Assembly: GCA_017353855.1 (NCBI GenBank) | Contig: JAFMSA010000298.1 | Location: forward strand, 1 to 5,826 | DNA length: 5,826 bases | Source of the DNA: Alphaproteobacteria bacterium | GTDB taxonomy: Bacteria; Pseudomonadota; Alphaproteobacteria; ATCC43930; CGMCC-115725 | Direction of reading: 5' to 3' | Position numbers and translations under genes: made by a program | Notes under the pieces: model-generated | Seen by the model: the letters and a program-made list of their open reading frames with translations, nothing else | What the model was told of the DNA's origin: nothing | Database searches by the model: none | In this document: positions 1-5,826 of the stretch, in pieces | Position numbering within the stretch: the first letter of the stretch is position 1 | Layout of the letters: the number at the start of each line of letters is the position of its first letter

Positions 1-739
1 ACCGCGATCACGCTGCCCGGCCCCGCTCTCGCAACAATCTTCCTCGCGCGGACGCCGTCGCAGTCCTTCCGGAACCGTCTGCGTCTGCCGGACAAGCTGT
101 TTCAGGTGCCGCCCGGCCGACCTCGTGCATTTGGCTCGGAGTGTGCGAGAGAGGGCAAATACCGCTGCTCAATCTCCTTCCACTGTTCCTTTCCGAGGAA
201 CTGCGTCGGATGTCACGGCCGGCCGGTTGGGGCCGGGACCGGCGCCAACAACCCGGCCGTCCGGCACGGATTCGGGCGGCGGGATATCCACAATCAGATG
301 CAGCCGCCAGCCGCCCGGGCGGCGCAACGGATCGGCGCTCGCAGAGCCGAAAGCCTCGCCGAGCCATCCGCGGGCCTTTCGGTGCGGGCAGAACGGCAGC
401 TTTATGCACCCAGTGGCGAGACCGGCGATGCCGTTGTGTTTCTCGAGCCGGAAGCTGCGGTCGTCGGAGCGCACGATGCCGCATTCCCAATGCGGCGCCG
501 TGATGGCCAAAGCCGAACGCAGCGCCCCGATCGCCCTCAGCGCGCCGGGATCGCGAGCTGCGAAGGCATGTCCGGGTGCGCGGCCCGCAGCGCGAGCTTG
601 CCCGGTGCAATGCGACGGCGTTCTTCCTGCCGTGTTCCCGCCCCCGCGCCGCAACGGCATTGAAGCAGTCGCGCGAGGCCGACCGCGTAGCGGTCGGGAT
701 TGCCTCCCGATTCGTCGTCGGGTCAAGCCGGATGCACAC
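1..739 (-). pseudogene. tnpB: Decayed tnpB (IS200/IS605, IS1341-type) gene, 3' end beyond the window
   Basis: No single frame encodes this protein, but consecutive minus-strand segments in different frames line up in the order expected of a TnpB/OrfB protein. The N-terminal segment (739 to about 602) has LDPTTNREA and CFNAVAARGREHG, then KNAVALHR. A second segment (about 599-546) has HPDMPSQLAI, matching the family's PSQLAIRA motif. A third (about 543-202) has LRAIGALRSALAI, then GGWRLHLIVDIPPPE and GRVVGAGPGPNRPAVTSDA, the beta-strand and RuvC-I region. A fourth (200-160) has FLGKEQWKEIEQRY. A fifth (159-94) has AKCTRSAGRHLKQL. The last (92-1) has SGRRRRFRKDCD and ARKIVARAGPGSVIAV. Frame breaks lie near 601, 545, 201, 159 and 93. 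The usual GVDLG of RuvC-I reads GAGPG, so the catalytic Asp codon (238-240) encodes Gly. Intact TnpB is an RNA-guided DNA nuclease of transposons; this copy cannot work. The first usable start in the N-terminal frame is GTG at 737-739, with an in-frame stop shortly upstream. The RuvC-II, zinc-ribbon and reRNA region would lie left of the window. No tnpA is visible. Confidence 0.85.
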
Positions 740-808
740 GGTCCGTCGCGTCCCTCACCTACACATAGATTTCCGGACATTTGGCGCGCTCCCACGCGGA
801 CGGGCCGC

Positions 809-830
809 CTCCCTCGCCTGAAGGCGGGAG
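809..830 (-). repeat. Bulged hairpin upstream of tnpB, possible transposon left-end relic
   Basis: CTCCC (809-813) pairs with GGGAG (826-830), and GCC (816-818) pairs with GGC (823-825) around a TGAA loop. The two stems are separated by an unpaired TC (814-815). IS200/IS605 elements carry imperfect subterminal hairpins with a bulge, recognised by the Y1 transposase. This one lies about 70 bp upstream of the tnpB start, where a left end would be expected. The link to the element is inference: the other end is outside the window, and a GC-rich sequence produces such stems by chance. Confidence 0.4.
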
Positions 831-832
831 TC

Positions 833-1127
833 TGCGAGAGGTGTGATGATCCTGAGCGAGCCGCACCGCGGCCGGAGGGCTATCGCAGCATCCCCTCTGC
901 CGGAGGATTAGCGCGCCCGTCGCGGTGATTCGGCGGGTGACTCTCCCGCGAGGCGGTGCGGCAATCGCGGTCGGGCCGAGCGCGCTTGGTTCGGCCGGCA
1001 GGTCTTCGACGCTTCTGTACCGAAAAGACGCATATTTCTCCTATACCGGGATTTGTCCTGTACCGGGAACGATGTGGTGTGGTTAATATTTGTGACACTG
1101 CGAGAACGGTGTGCAGGAGATCCGTCA
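833..1127. other. Non-coding stretch between the tnpB relic and the operon leader
   Basis: About 300 bases without a gene I can support. Overlapping open frames exist on both strands (for example 956-1219 plus and 880-1239 minus), but they are arginine/proline-rich, resemble no family I know and overlap one another, as expected of chance frames in GC-rich DNA. The part from about 1030 to 1100 is visibly AT-richer and contains TAATAT at 1084-1089, which makes it the best place for the operon promoter. No convincing -35/-10 pair with 16-18 bp spacing could be set. Confidence 0.5.
1039..1068. repeat. Tandem 13-bp direct repeat with 17-bp period
   Basis: TCCTATACCGGGA (1039-1051) is repeated as TCCTGTACCGGGA (1056-1068), identical at 12 of 13 positions and offset by 17 bp. 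The offset is less than two helical turns, so two bound proteins would not sit on exactly the same face. It lies in the AT-richer leader, about 60 bp before the small leader frame and 170 bp before the YkoP gene. It could be an operator for the operon; no known regulator site is recognised. Confidence 0.4.
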
Positions 1128-1241
1128 ATGTGGCAGGATCGACGGCCTGGATCGATACAACCGGGCTGCGGAAAAAAAGGCCATGGGATAAGCGTCCGGT
1201 CCCTGCGTCGAGCGTTTGAAAATATTGTGGTTGCGTCATGA
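1128..1241 (+). CDS. Possible 37-aa leader peptide, start codon led by a strong SD
   Basis: ATG at 1128 is preceded by AGGAG (1115-1119) with an 8-nt spacer, the best ribosome binding site in the whole window. The frame encodes 37 residues (starting MWQDRRPGSIQPG, ending RAFENIVVAS) and stops at TGA 1239-1241. That stop overlaps the YkoP start as ATGA, the usual geometry of translational coupling. The YkoP gene has no good Shine-Dalgarno of its own (the bases before it read AATATTGTGGTTGCGTC), so reinitiation after this frame would explain how it is translated. The peptide is basic, has no membrane segment and no recognised family. It is not attenuator-like: there is no run of one amino acid. 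It may be a coupling leader whose sequence does not matter, or chance. The frame is also open further upstream to a TTG at 1053. Confidence 0.4.
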   Translation: MWQDRRPGSIQPGCGKKGHGISVRSLRRAFENIVVAS

Positions 1242-1936
1242 CGACCGACGTGGCCGCCTCGGCAATCGGAGTAGCAACGACCGTCGGTGGATCTTCCGCT
1301 GCTTGGCCTGACGGACTTTGGGCGGGTTCGGTCGGGTGGCTGGACGGGATTCTGCGTTCGTACTACGGGATCCACGAATTCACCGATGATCCGTCCTGCA
1401 TTTTGCGCGTCGGGCTGAGCCGGGCGCGGGCTCAGCTCAAATTGTCCGACGGCACGGAGATCCAGGCGGACGAACTGATCGGCACGCTGCACTTCTGGAA
1501 CGAGCATCTGCCACGTTATAATGCGAACGGCCCCAACCTCGCCTGGGCATGCGCACTGAGAGACCGGGCCTTCTATTCGCTGCGAATGTTCTCAGAGCAC
1601 ATTGCGAGCGAACCGGCTTGGCAGGCAGTGCAGGCGTTTCGGACCGAGACTACTTTATCGACCCGACTGGGCACGTTGCAGATCAAACGCCTATTCCAAC
1701 GCTATGGATTTGAGCCGGTGCCGACGAATCCCTCCCTTATGGCGCGGCTCCACGGGCTTGGCGAGTGTTTCGTGATGTGGGGTCTGACCCGGGCGTTCAA
1801 CCCAGCCGCACTCCCGCGCCAGCCGTTTCTTCGGGACCGCCACGAATTGTGGATTTCCCGAAGGGTGCTCATGCTGCGTTACGCGCACCGCAGCAGCGGG
1901 ATCGCGAACCGGTCGAGATACCGGCGCGGAGCTTGA
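1238..1936 (+). CDS. YkoP-domain protein, function unknown
   Basis: A 232-aa protein with no signal peptide and no clear membrane segment, probably cytoplasmic. After a low-complexity Ala/Thr/Gly-rich lead of about 30 residues, the folded part runs from about 33 (WLDGILRSYYGIHEF) to about 210. It carries the YkoP-family signature DGTEIQADELIGTLHFWNE at about 71-89, matching the DGT-x-I-x-x-G/D-D-x-I-x-x-LH-x-N pattern. A helical second half includes RLFQRYGFEP and GECFVMWGLTRAFNP. In Firmicutes this domain is found alone or fused to polysaccharide deacetylases; its biochemical role is not established. ATG 1238 is the first start possible in this frame, because an in-frame TGA lies at 1217-1219. 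It overlaps the stop of a small leader frame (ATGA). The stop at 1934-1936 abuts the next ATG directly, so it is the first gene of a tight operon with the glycosyltransferase. The family assignment rests on motif recall, not on a search. Confidence 0.7.
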   Translation: MTTDVAASAIGVATTVGGSSAAWPDGLWAGSVGWLDGILRSYYGIHEFTDDPSCILRVGLSRARAQLKLSDGTEIQADELIGTLHFWNEHLPRYNANGPNLAWACALRDRAFYSLRMFSEHIASEPAWQAVQAFRTETTLSTRLGTLQIKRLFQRYGFEPVPTNPSLMARLHGLGECFVMWGLTRAFNPAALPRQPFLRDRHELWISRRVLMLRYAHRSSGIANRSRYRRGA

Positions 1937-3100
1937 ATGCTGGCTCTGCTCACCGGGGTGACATGGGCGGTAGCGGTGAGCTGGCTGTTGACCCGGGTTC
2001 TCCGCCAGTTCCGGGCCTACCGCGAGGCCCTTCTTTTGCCCTTAGGGAGCCCGGTCAATCCGGCCGCGATCTCAGTAATCGTCCCCGCCCGGAACGAGAT
2101 CGAGAATATCGAGAATTGTCTTGCGGGGCTGGAGAAACAGACGTGTTTGTCTCGCCGGGCGTCGATCATCATTGTCGACGATGATTCGCAGGACGGCACG
2201 ATGGCAGCGATTGAGTCTCACGTCCGCCGGGATCCCCGGATCAGGCTCGTCGCCGCGGGCACGCTGCCGGAAGGCTGGGTCGGAAAGCCGCGTGCGTGCT
2301 GGCGCGGCGCGTTGCTGGCCGAGGGTGATTGGTTGTGCTTTATCGACGCCGATGTGCGTGCGGCGCCGGAGCTGGTTGCAGCCGCAGCGACAACCGCCGA
2401 AGCGCAACGGATCGACATGCTGTCGATCCAGCCGCGGCAAGAGTTCAACAGCTTCTGGGAGCGCGTGATCATGCCTGCCGGCCTGCTGATGATCGCCTGC
2501 GCGAAGCGATGCGCGATCGGGGACGAAGCCGTCAACGGACAAGTTCTATTGATACGGCGCACAACCTATTTTCAGGTCGGCGGGCATTCGGCCGTGCGGG
2601 CTGAGATCTGCGAAGACAAGGCGCTTGCGGCGCGTGTCAGACAGGCGGGTTGTTGCGTTCGCGTGAAGGCAGCGGGCGAGCTGGCCCGAACGCGAATGTA
2701 TCGTGACCTGGGCTCCCTGTGGGAAGGACTGTCGAAAAATGCCACAGAAATCCTGGGCAGCAACCGGGCTACCCTGACGGCTGCGGGTGTCGCCTTCGTA
2801 TTCGGCTGGACAGTCTTATTGCTGCCGATAGTGATCTTCCTGGCGGCGCTCAAGCACCCTTCACCGGAAAGTGTAGTCGCCGGCGCGCTGGCGTTATCGG
2901 GCTCGGCGGCGGTGGTCGGGATCCACGCCGGCACGGCATCACATTTTCGTCTTCCTGCCGCTTTTGGCCTGAGTTTCCCGCTGGGTTATACATTGGCTGC
3001 GTGTCTGGCGGTCCACGGCGTCGTTCTTCACGTCAGAGGGCGGATCACCTGGAAGGGGCGGACTTACCGGCTTCACAGGCAGTCACCCCAACCCATGTGA
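1937..3100 (+). CDS. Membrane-bound family 2 glycosyltransferase (HpnB/CrtQ-like)
   Basis: 387 aa, close to the usual 370-400 of HpnB/CrtQ-type enzymes. One membrane segment at about 1-22 is followed by a GT-A catalytic domain on the cytoplasmic side. SVIVPARNE (46-54) is the nucleotide-sugar binding strand and IIIVDDDSQDGT (77-88) the next. The family hallmark LPEGWVGKPRACWRGA lies at about 110-125. The metal-binding motif is DAD (137-139), with ICED (224-227) as the acceptor/base region and MYRDLGSLWEGLSKN after it in place of QxxRW. Three hydrophobic segments follow (about 273-302, 311-330 and 338-362), then the C-terminal WKGRTY seen in this subgroup. It should transfer a sugar from an activated donor to a lipid-like acceptor. 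HpnB acts near hopanoids and CrtQ on carotenoid acids, but neither pathway is present here, so the substrate is open. The start touches the preceding stop and has GGAG (1928-1931) 5 nt upstream. No catalytic motif is missing. Confidence 0.88.
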   Translation: MLALLTGVTWAVAVSWLLTRVLRQFRAYREALLLPLGSPVNPAAISVIVPARNEIENIENCLAGLEKQTCLSRRASIIIVDDDSQDGTMAAIESHVRRDPRIRLVAAGTLPEGWVGKPRACWRGALLAEGDWLCFIDADVRAAPELVAAAATTAEAQRIDMLSIQPRQEFNSFWERVIMPAGLLMIACAKRCAIGDEAVNGQVLLIRRTTYFQVGGHSAVRAEICEDKALAARVRQAGCCVRVKAAGELARTRMYRDLGSLWEGLSKNATEILGSNRATLTAAGVAFVFGWTVLLLPIVIFLAALKHPSPESVVAGALALSGSAAVVGIHAGTASHFRLPAAFGLSFPLGYTLAACLAVHGVVLHVRGRITWKGRTYRLHRQSPQPM

Positions 3101-3120
3101 AAGCCGGACGAGCCATTCCC

Positions 3121-4149
3121 ATGCAGCGCCGCTCGGCCGTTGGAGGATGGGCGATCGCGGCGGTGCTGACCGTCATTGCAGTCCTCGTCTACCAGATCCG
3201 CATTGCCCTGCTGCCTTTCGTCTTCGCGATAGCGGTAGCTTTCGTCACGGATCCTTTCATCACAGCGGCGCAACGCCGTCTCGGGATCAGGCGGTGGCCA
3301 GTGGCGAGCGTTCTCTACCTGTGCATTCTCGCGATTATCGGGCTGGCCGGATACTGGTTCGCAACGACCGCCACGGCCGATTTGCTGCACATCCTCGCTA
3401 CTGCTCCCGACATCCTGCGCCATTTTCTGCAACAGCTCCTCGGCAGTGAAGGAATTACTCTGTTCGGTCAGACCTACACGCCCGACAGGCTGGTGCAAGC
3501 AATCTCGGGCGTGGCGAAATCCGGAGCGGGGCTCACCGTCCTGAGCCATCTCGGCGGGTCGGTCCTGGCTTTGGTGTTTGGCACGTTTCTTACGCTGATC
3601 CTGATGCTTTACTTTATGATTTCAGCGCCGCGCCTGACAGCCGGGACGATCTGGCTGCTGCCGCCGGAGCACCGGCGGTCAGTGGAAGAGCTGCTCGTGA
3701 AAATCGCCCCCATATTGCGCCGCTACCTGATCGGCCTCGTTCTGGTCGTGTCGTACACAGCGAGCGTTGCATGGATTGGCTTCGGGCCTGCAGCCCATTT
3801 GCCGCACGCCGCACTCCTCGCGATCACGGTCGGCCTGCTGGAGCTCATTCCGGTTATCGGCCCGGTTACTTCAGCGACAATCGTCGGCCTGATTGCCGTG
3901 CAACAGCAAGGCATCGGGGCAGCGCTCTTCCTGTCCGCATTCGCAATAGGGTTGCGTCTGTCGATCGACAACCTGGTAGGTCCCATTGTCCTTGGAGAGG
4001 CGGCGCGCGTTCACCCGGTGGTCGTGATTATCTCGTTTGTGTGCGGCGCGATCCTCTTTGGCGTCGTCGGGCTGCTGCTGGCCGTCCCGGTGGCGGTATG
4101 CATCAAGATAACGCTCGAGCACTATTATGCAGAACCGATCAAGGGCTGA
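3121..4149 (+). CDS. AI-2E/PerM (TqsA-like) family transporter
   Basis: 342 aa, the usual size for this family (PF01594, formerly UPF0118). A hydrophobic pair opens the protein (about 8-26 and 29-44, with ALLPFVFAIAVAFVTDPF), and a third segment lies at about 61-82. Next comes a soluble stretch with the long helical region at about 85-140, a segment near 148-168 (FGTFLTLILMLYFMIS), and a dense C-terminal membrane bundle. The diagnostic GLLELIPVIGPVTS lies about two-thirds through. Near the end is DNLVGPIVLGEAARVHP, followed by a glycine-rich segment with GAILFGVVGLLLAVPVAV. Relatives include the AI-2 exporter TqsA, PerM/YdiK and some Na+(Li+)/H+ antiporters, so the substrate cannot be assigned by family alone. 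It is third in the operon, 20 nt after the glycosyltransferase stop. An alternative GTG start at 3097 would overlap that stop as GTGA and add 8 residues. Neither start has a good Shine-Dalgarno, so coupled translation is plausible. Confidence 0.92.
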   Translation: MQRRSAVGGWAIAAVLTVIAVLVYQIRIALLPFVFAIAVAFVTDPFITAAQRRLGIRRWPVASVLYLCILAIIGLAGYWFATTATADLLHILATAPDILRHFLQQLLGSEGITLFGQTYTPDRLVQAISGVAKSGAGLTVLSHLGGSVLALVFGTFLTLILMLYFMISAPRLTAGTIWLLPPEHRRSVEELLVKIAPILRRYLIGLVLVVSYTASVAWIGFGPAAHLPHAALLAITVGLLELIPVIGPVTSATIVGLIAVQQQGIGAALFLSAFAIGLRLSIDNLVGPIVLGEAARVHPVVVIISFVCGAILFGVVGLLLAVPVAVCIKITLEHYYAEPIKG

Positions 4150-4164
4150 GCCCGCATCGCGGGC
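4143..4164 (+). terminator. Stem-loops at the operon end, possible weak terminator
   Basis: GCCCGC (4150-4155) and GCGGGC (4159-4164) form a perfect 6-bp stem with an ATC loop immediately after the transporter's stop codon. GGGC (4143-4146) can instead pair with GCCC (4150-4153) around the TGA stop itself, so the two stems are mutually exclusive. No T-run follows, so this is not a standard intrinsic terminator. It may only stabilise the 3' end. Confidence 0.35.
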
Positions 4165-4200
4165 ATTGGCAGGCGGCGACGTCTCGTTAATCCGCGCTCT

Positions 4201-4222
4201 CGTCGGTTAGCATCAGCCGACG
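4201..4222 (-). terminator. Stem-loop over the MFS pseudogene stop
   Basis: CGTCGG (4201-4206) pairs with CCGACG (4217-4222) around a 10-nt loop. The ancestral stop of the minus-strand MFS gene (4213-4215) lies within the loop. It lies in the short convergent spacer between the operon and the pseudogene and could have served either direction. There is no T-tract on either strand, so terminator function is a guess. Confidence 0.25.
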
Positions 4223-5406
4223 GGGCGAGAATTGACTGTGCCGTTCAGCCGGCGCAGGCTGCGGACGAGGGGCAGCGCTGCGGCGCAGAGGCCGCCATGA
4301 CCCCCAGAACCCGCGCTCTCCTAAATTGCCCGTAGAGCTCTCCGGAAGCGAGCGTCAGAAGAACGGTTGGAAGGCCGATGCCGAGCGTGCCGTACAGCTT
4401 CAAGGCCGCCGCGACGAGGTGCCGCGGAGTGCATTGCGCCAAGGCCGGCATGCAGGTCAGGTGCAGGAGAGCGAAAGTTATCCCGTGCAGGGGCTCTATC
4501 ATTGCGAGTGCGGGAAACCACCGGGTTTCGGCCATGACTGCCCAGCGCACAATGCCGGCGGCAGCGGCGAGCATCGCGGCGTGGGCCGGGCTGAGCCGAT
4601 CGGGCCGCGAGCGGCCGATAAACACGAACACCACAAACTCGACCGCGACCGATAGAGACCACAGCAGCCCTGCACGGCCCGCGTCATTCCCTGCCGCGCT
4701 CCAGCGGTCGTGCACCGCGTGGCTACCGAGGATCAACGCCGCGATCGGGCGAACGGCGGAAGTGGGACAGCCGCAGAAGCGCGCTGACCCGGGGAGTTTG
4801 CTCGCCTGCCGCGCTGTATGGACACGCATCTCGTCGCGGCAGCAGCGCCGGTACGCGCAACGCAGCCAATGCCGCTGCCGCGAGCAGTCCGGCATTGAGC
4901 CACACGGCTGCGGGCATCCCGGATAGCCTGATGGCTTGACCAGACAATATCGATCCGGCGGTGAATGCAGCAGAGCCAGCACCGCGCAGCCATCCATAGT
5001 GAAGGCCCTGCCTAACGCAATTGTTGGATCGCTCGGGCGCCGCCGTGGCAATGGCGAGCGTATCGCCGAGCGGCGCGAGCGGAGCCAGTGCCGCCGACTG
5101 GAACACCGCGACGATCAACAGCGGCCACAAGCCGCGTGCCGCGGGTACGCCAAGGCGATGAACGCCGCTGCTGCCGCGCAGATCGCGAGAATGATCTTGG
5201 GCGGATCAAGGCGGTCGGCCAGGCGACCCGACGCAGGGCCGGCCGCCAAACGCGCCTGCTGCCAGCACCAGCGCTATCGCCTCCGGGTGCAGGCCGCGGG
5301 CTTTCAGGAGACTGGGCAGGTAAGGCGACAGAACGCCGAAACCGGCATAAAGCGCAGCGTACAACAGTAAGGAACGAGCAAGCGCATCGCTCCAGAACGC
5401 GGCCAT
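4213..5406 (-). pseudogene. Frameshifted MFS_1-like (HcaT-type) transporter
   Basis: The pieces, read in order on the minus strand, add up to about 398 codons, the normal length of a 12-helix MFS permease. The first segment (5406-5248) starts MAAFWSDALARSLLLYAALYAGFGV, with FGVLSPYLPSLLKARGL as helix 1 and the loop after it. The second (5246-5149, other frame) has AGPASGRLADRLDPPK, the MFS motif A loop after helix 2, then IILAICAAAAAFIALA. The third (5148-4753, first frame again) has GLWPLLIVAVFQSAALAPL, then GDTLAIATAA, LHYGWLRGAGSAAF and LLRLSHFRR. The fourth (4752-4290) has AALILGSHAVHD and GLLWSLSVAVEF, then EPLHGITFALLHLTCM and LYGTLGIGLPTVLLTLASG. A fifth (4290-4213) restores the end as LCAAALPLVRSLRRL. 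Order and motifs match MFS_1-like permeases related to the 3-phenylpropionate transporter HcaT. The breaks look like one-base gains or losses near 5247, 5148, 4752 and 4290, and the segment after HAVHD seems a few residues short. ATG 5404-5406 has AGGGA 9 nt upstream. No working product is expected unless these are sequencing errors. Confidence 0.85.
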
Positions 5407-5826
5407 CCCAGTCCATCCCTGCGGCACGTATGTCTCAGCATATTCAGGCAGTCCGGCGCTCGGCGCCCGTGCAATCGCAGTGCCGCCATCAAAAAATCCT
5501 GCCATGAGGCGGTGGCCGCTCGCCGGAGCAGCTCGACTCATCGAGAGCCGAGAGGATGTGACCGGCACCGTGCGGGTTGCTACGGAAATTCTACCACTCG
5601 TCAGTTCGCATCCACGTCGCCGGCAAGGTCTGTTGTCGAGGCGTGGCCGGAATCGGCGAACAGGACCGTCGCGTGCTCTATGGGAGGATGGTTTGCGAAA
5701 CAGGCGCCGACGAGCCCGCCGTGCCACGGCCACTGGGACTCCGTGTCGCTTGCCGAGTGGTGGCCGACAAACCCGCCCTCCGGCGGATATATCATTCGAA
5801 GGCGGCTTCCTCTGGCGTATCGAGGG
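5407..5826. other. No supported gene; probably degraded DNA
   Basis: This 420-base stretch upstream of the MFS pseudogene has no frame I can assign. The minus strand holds a 64-aa frame (5601-5795) with PPEGGFVGHHSASDTESQWP and a later ATVLFADSGHAS. The plus strand is open from about 5514 to the right edge and contains SREDVTGTVRVATEI. Both have short look-alikes in real families but no longer support. Given decay on both sides of the central operon, this is more likely eroded sequence plus the old MFS promoter region. A gene may begin or end beyond the right edge. Confidence 0.45.

Noticed and set aside
102..104. TGA that looks like a nonsense mutation in tnpB
   Set aside because: It lies in the frame of the neighbouring segments. 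The ancestral frame at this point reads GRHLKQL through it, so it is a result of the shifts near 159 and 93, not a separate mutation.
835..846. CGAGAGGTGTGA resembling CGAGAGGATGTGA at 5549-5561
   Set aside because: A 12-13 nt match with an indel between distant sites; no flanking similarity or inverted/direct structure supports a shared element end.
8..928. Several long open frames on both strands (for example 125-928 plus, 8-739 minus)
   Set aside because: The plus-strand frames are Arg/Pro/Ala-rich with no motifs. The true signal here is the frameshifted tnpB, of which the minus-strand frames hold only parts.
1053..1241. Longer 62-aa version of the leader frame from TTG 1053
   Set aside because: TTG 1053 has no SD, and the strong SD sits before ATG 1128, so the shorter form is preferred.
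5541..5600. Plus-strand SREDVTGTVRVATEI, resembling the start of a LysR effector-binding domain (GTVRVAT)
   Set aside because: Only about 15 residues match. A helix-turn-helix domain before it would have to overlap the MFS gene, none is seen there, and the sequence after it is arginine-rich and unlike LysR.
5601..5680. Minus-strand ATVLFADSGHASTTDLAGDVDA, resembling the opening of a class III nucleotide cyclase domain
   Set aside because: The usual FADISG is one residue short, the frame stops right after, no continuation is found in any frame, and the residues before it do not support a cyclase.
5793..5826. LDTPEEAAFE then stop at the right edge, minus strand, like an acyl-CoA dehydrogenase N-terminus
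   Set aside because: Ten residues cut by the window edge, with a stop where the protein should continue; too short to call.
1..5826. CRISPR arrays, tRNA or rRNA genes, riboswitches
   Set aside because: No regularly spaced long repeats, no cloverleaf or rRNA-like segments, and no aptamer core seen on reading both strands.

Overview
The window is GC-rich throughout and reads as a chromosomal fragment of a high-GC proteobacterium. The protein style suggests an alphaproteobacterium (Acetobacteraceae-like), but no rRNA or diagnostic marker is present, so the taxonomic call is only an inference.

Layout. (1) Positions 1-739, minus strand: a badly decayed tnpB gene (IS200/IS605-IS1341 type RNA-guided nuclease/transposon gene) running off the left edge. 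It is recognisable only by stitching together several reading frames. A bulged hairpin at 809-830, upstream of its start, may be a relic of the element's left end. (2) About 833-1237: a non-coding, relatively AT-richer leader that holds a 17-nt-spaced direct repeat and, near its end, a 37-codon reading frame with a strong Shine-Dalgarno sequence. (3) 1238-4149, plus strand: a compact three-gene operon with no gaps. It encodes a YkoP-domain protein, a membrane-anchored family 2 glycosyltransferase of the HpnB/CrtQ-like type, and an AI-2E/PerM-family membrane transporter. All three reading frames are intact. (4) 4150-4222: a short convergent spacer with stem-loops. (5) 4213-5406, minus strand: a full-length but multiply frameshifted MFS_1-like (HcaT-type) transporter pseudogene. 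(6) 5407-5826: no gene I can support, only scattered weak resemblances.

How the genes work together. The operon combines a lipid- or envelope-type glycosyltransferase, a small soluble protein of a family otherwise met with polysaccharide deacetylases, and a polytopic exporter-like permease. A role in making and moving a glycosylated envelope lipid or surface glycan is a reasonable inference, but the substrate cannot be read from the sequence. The contrast between this clean operon and decayed genes on both sides suggests that the operon is under selection within an otherwise eroding accessory region.
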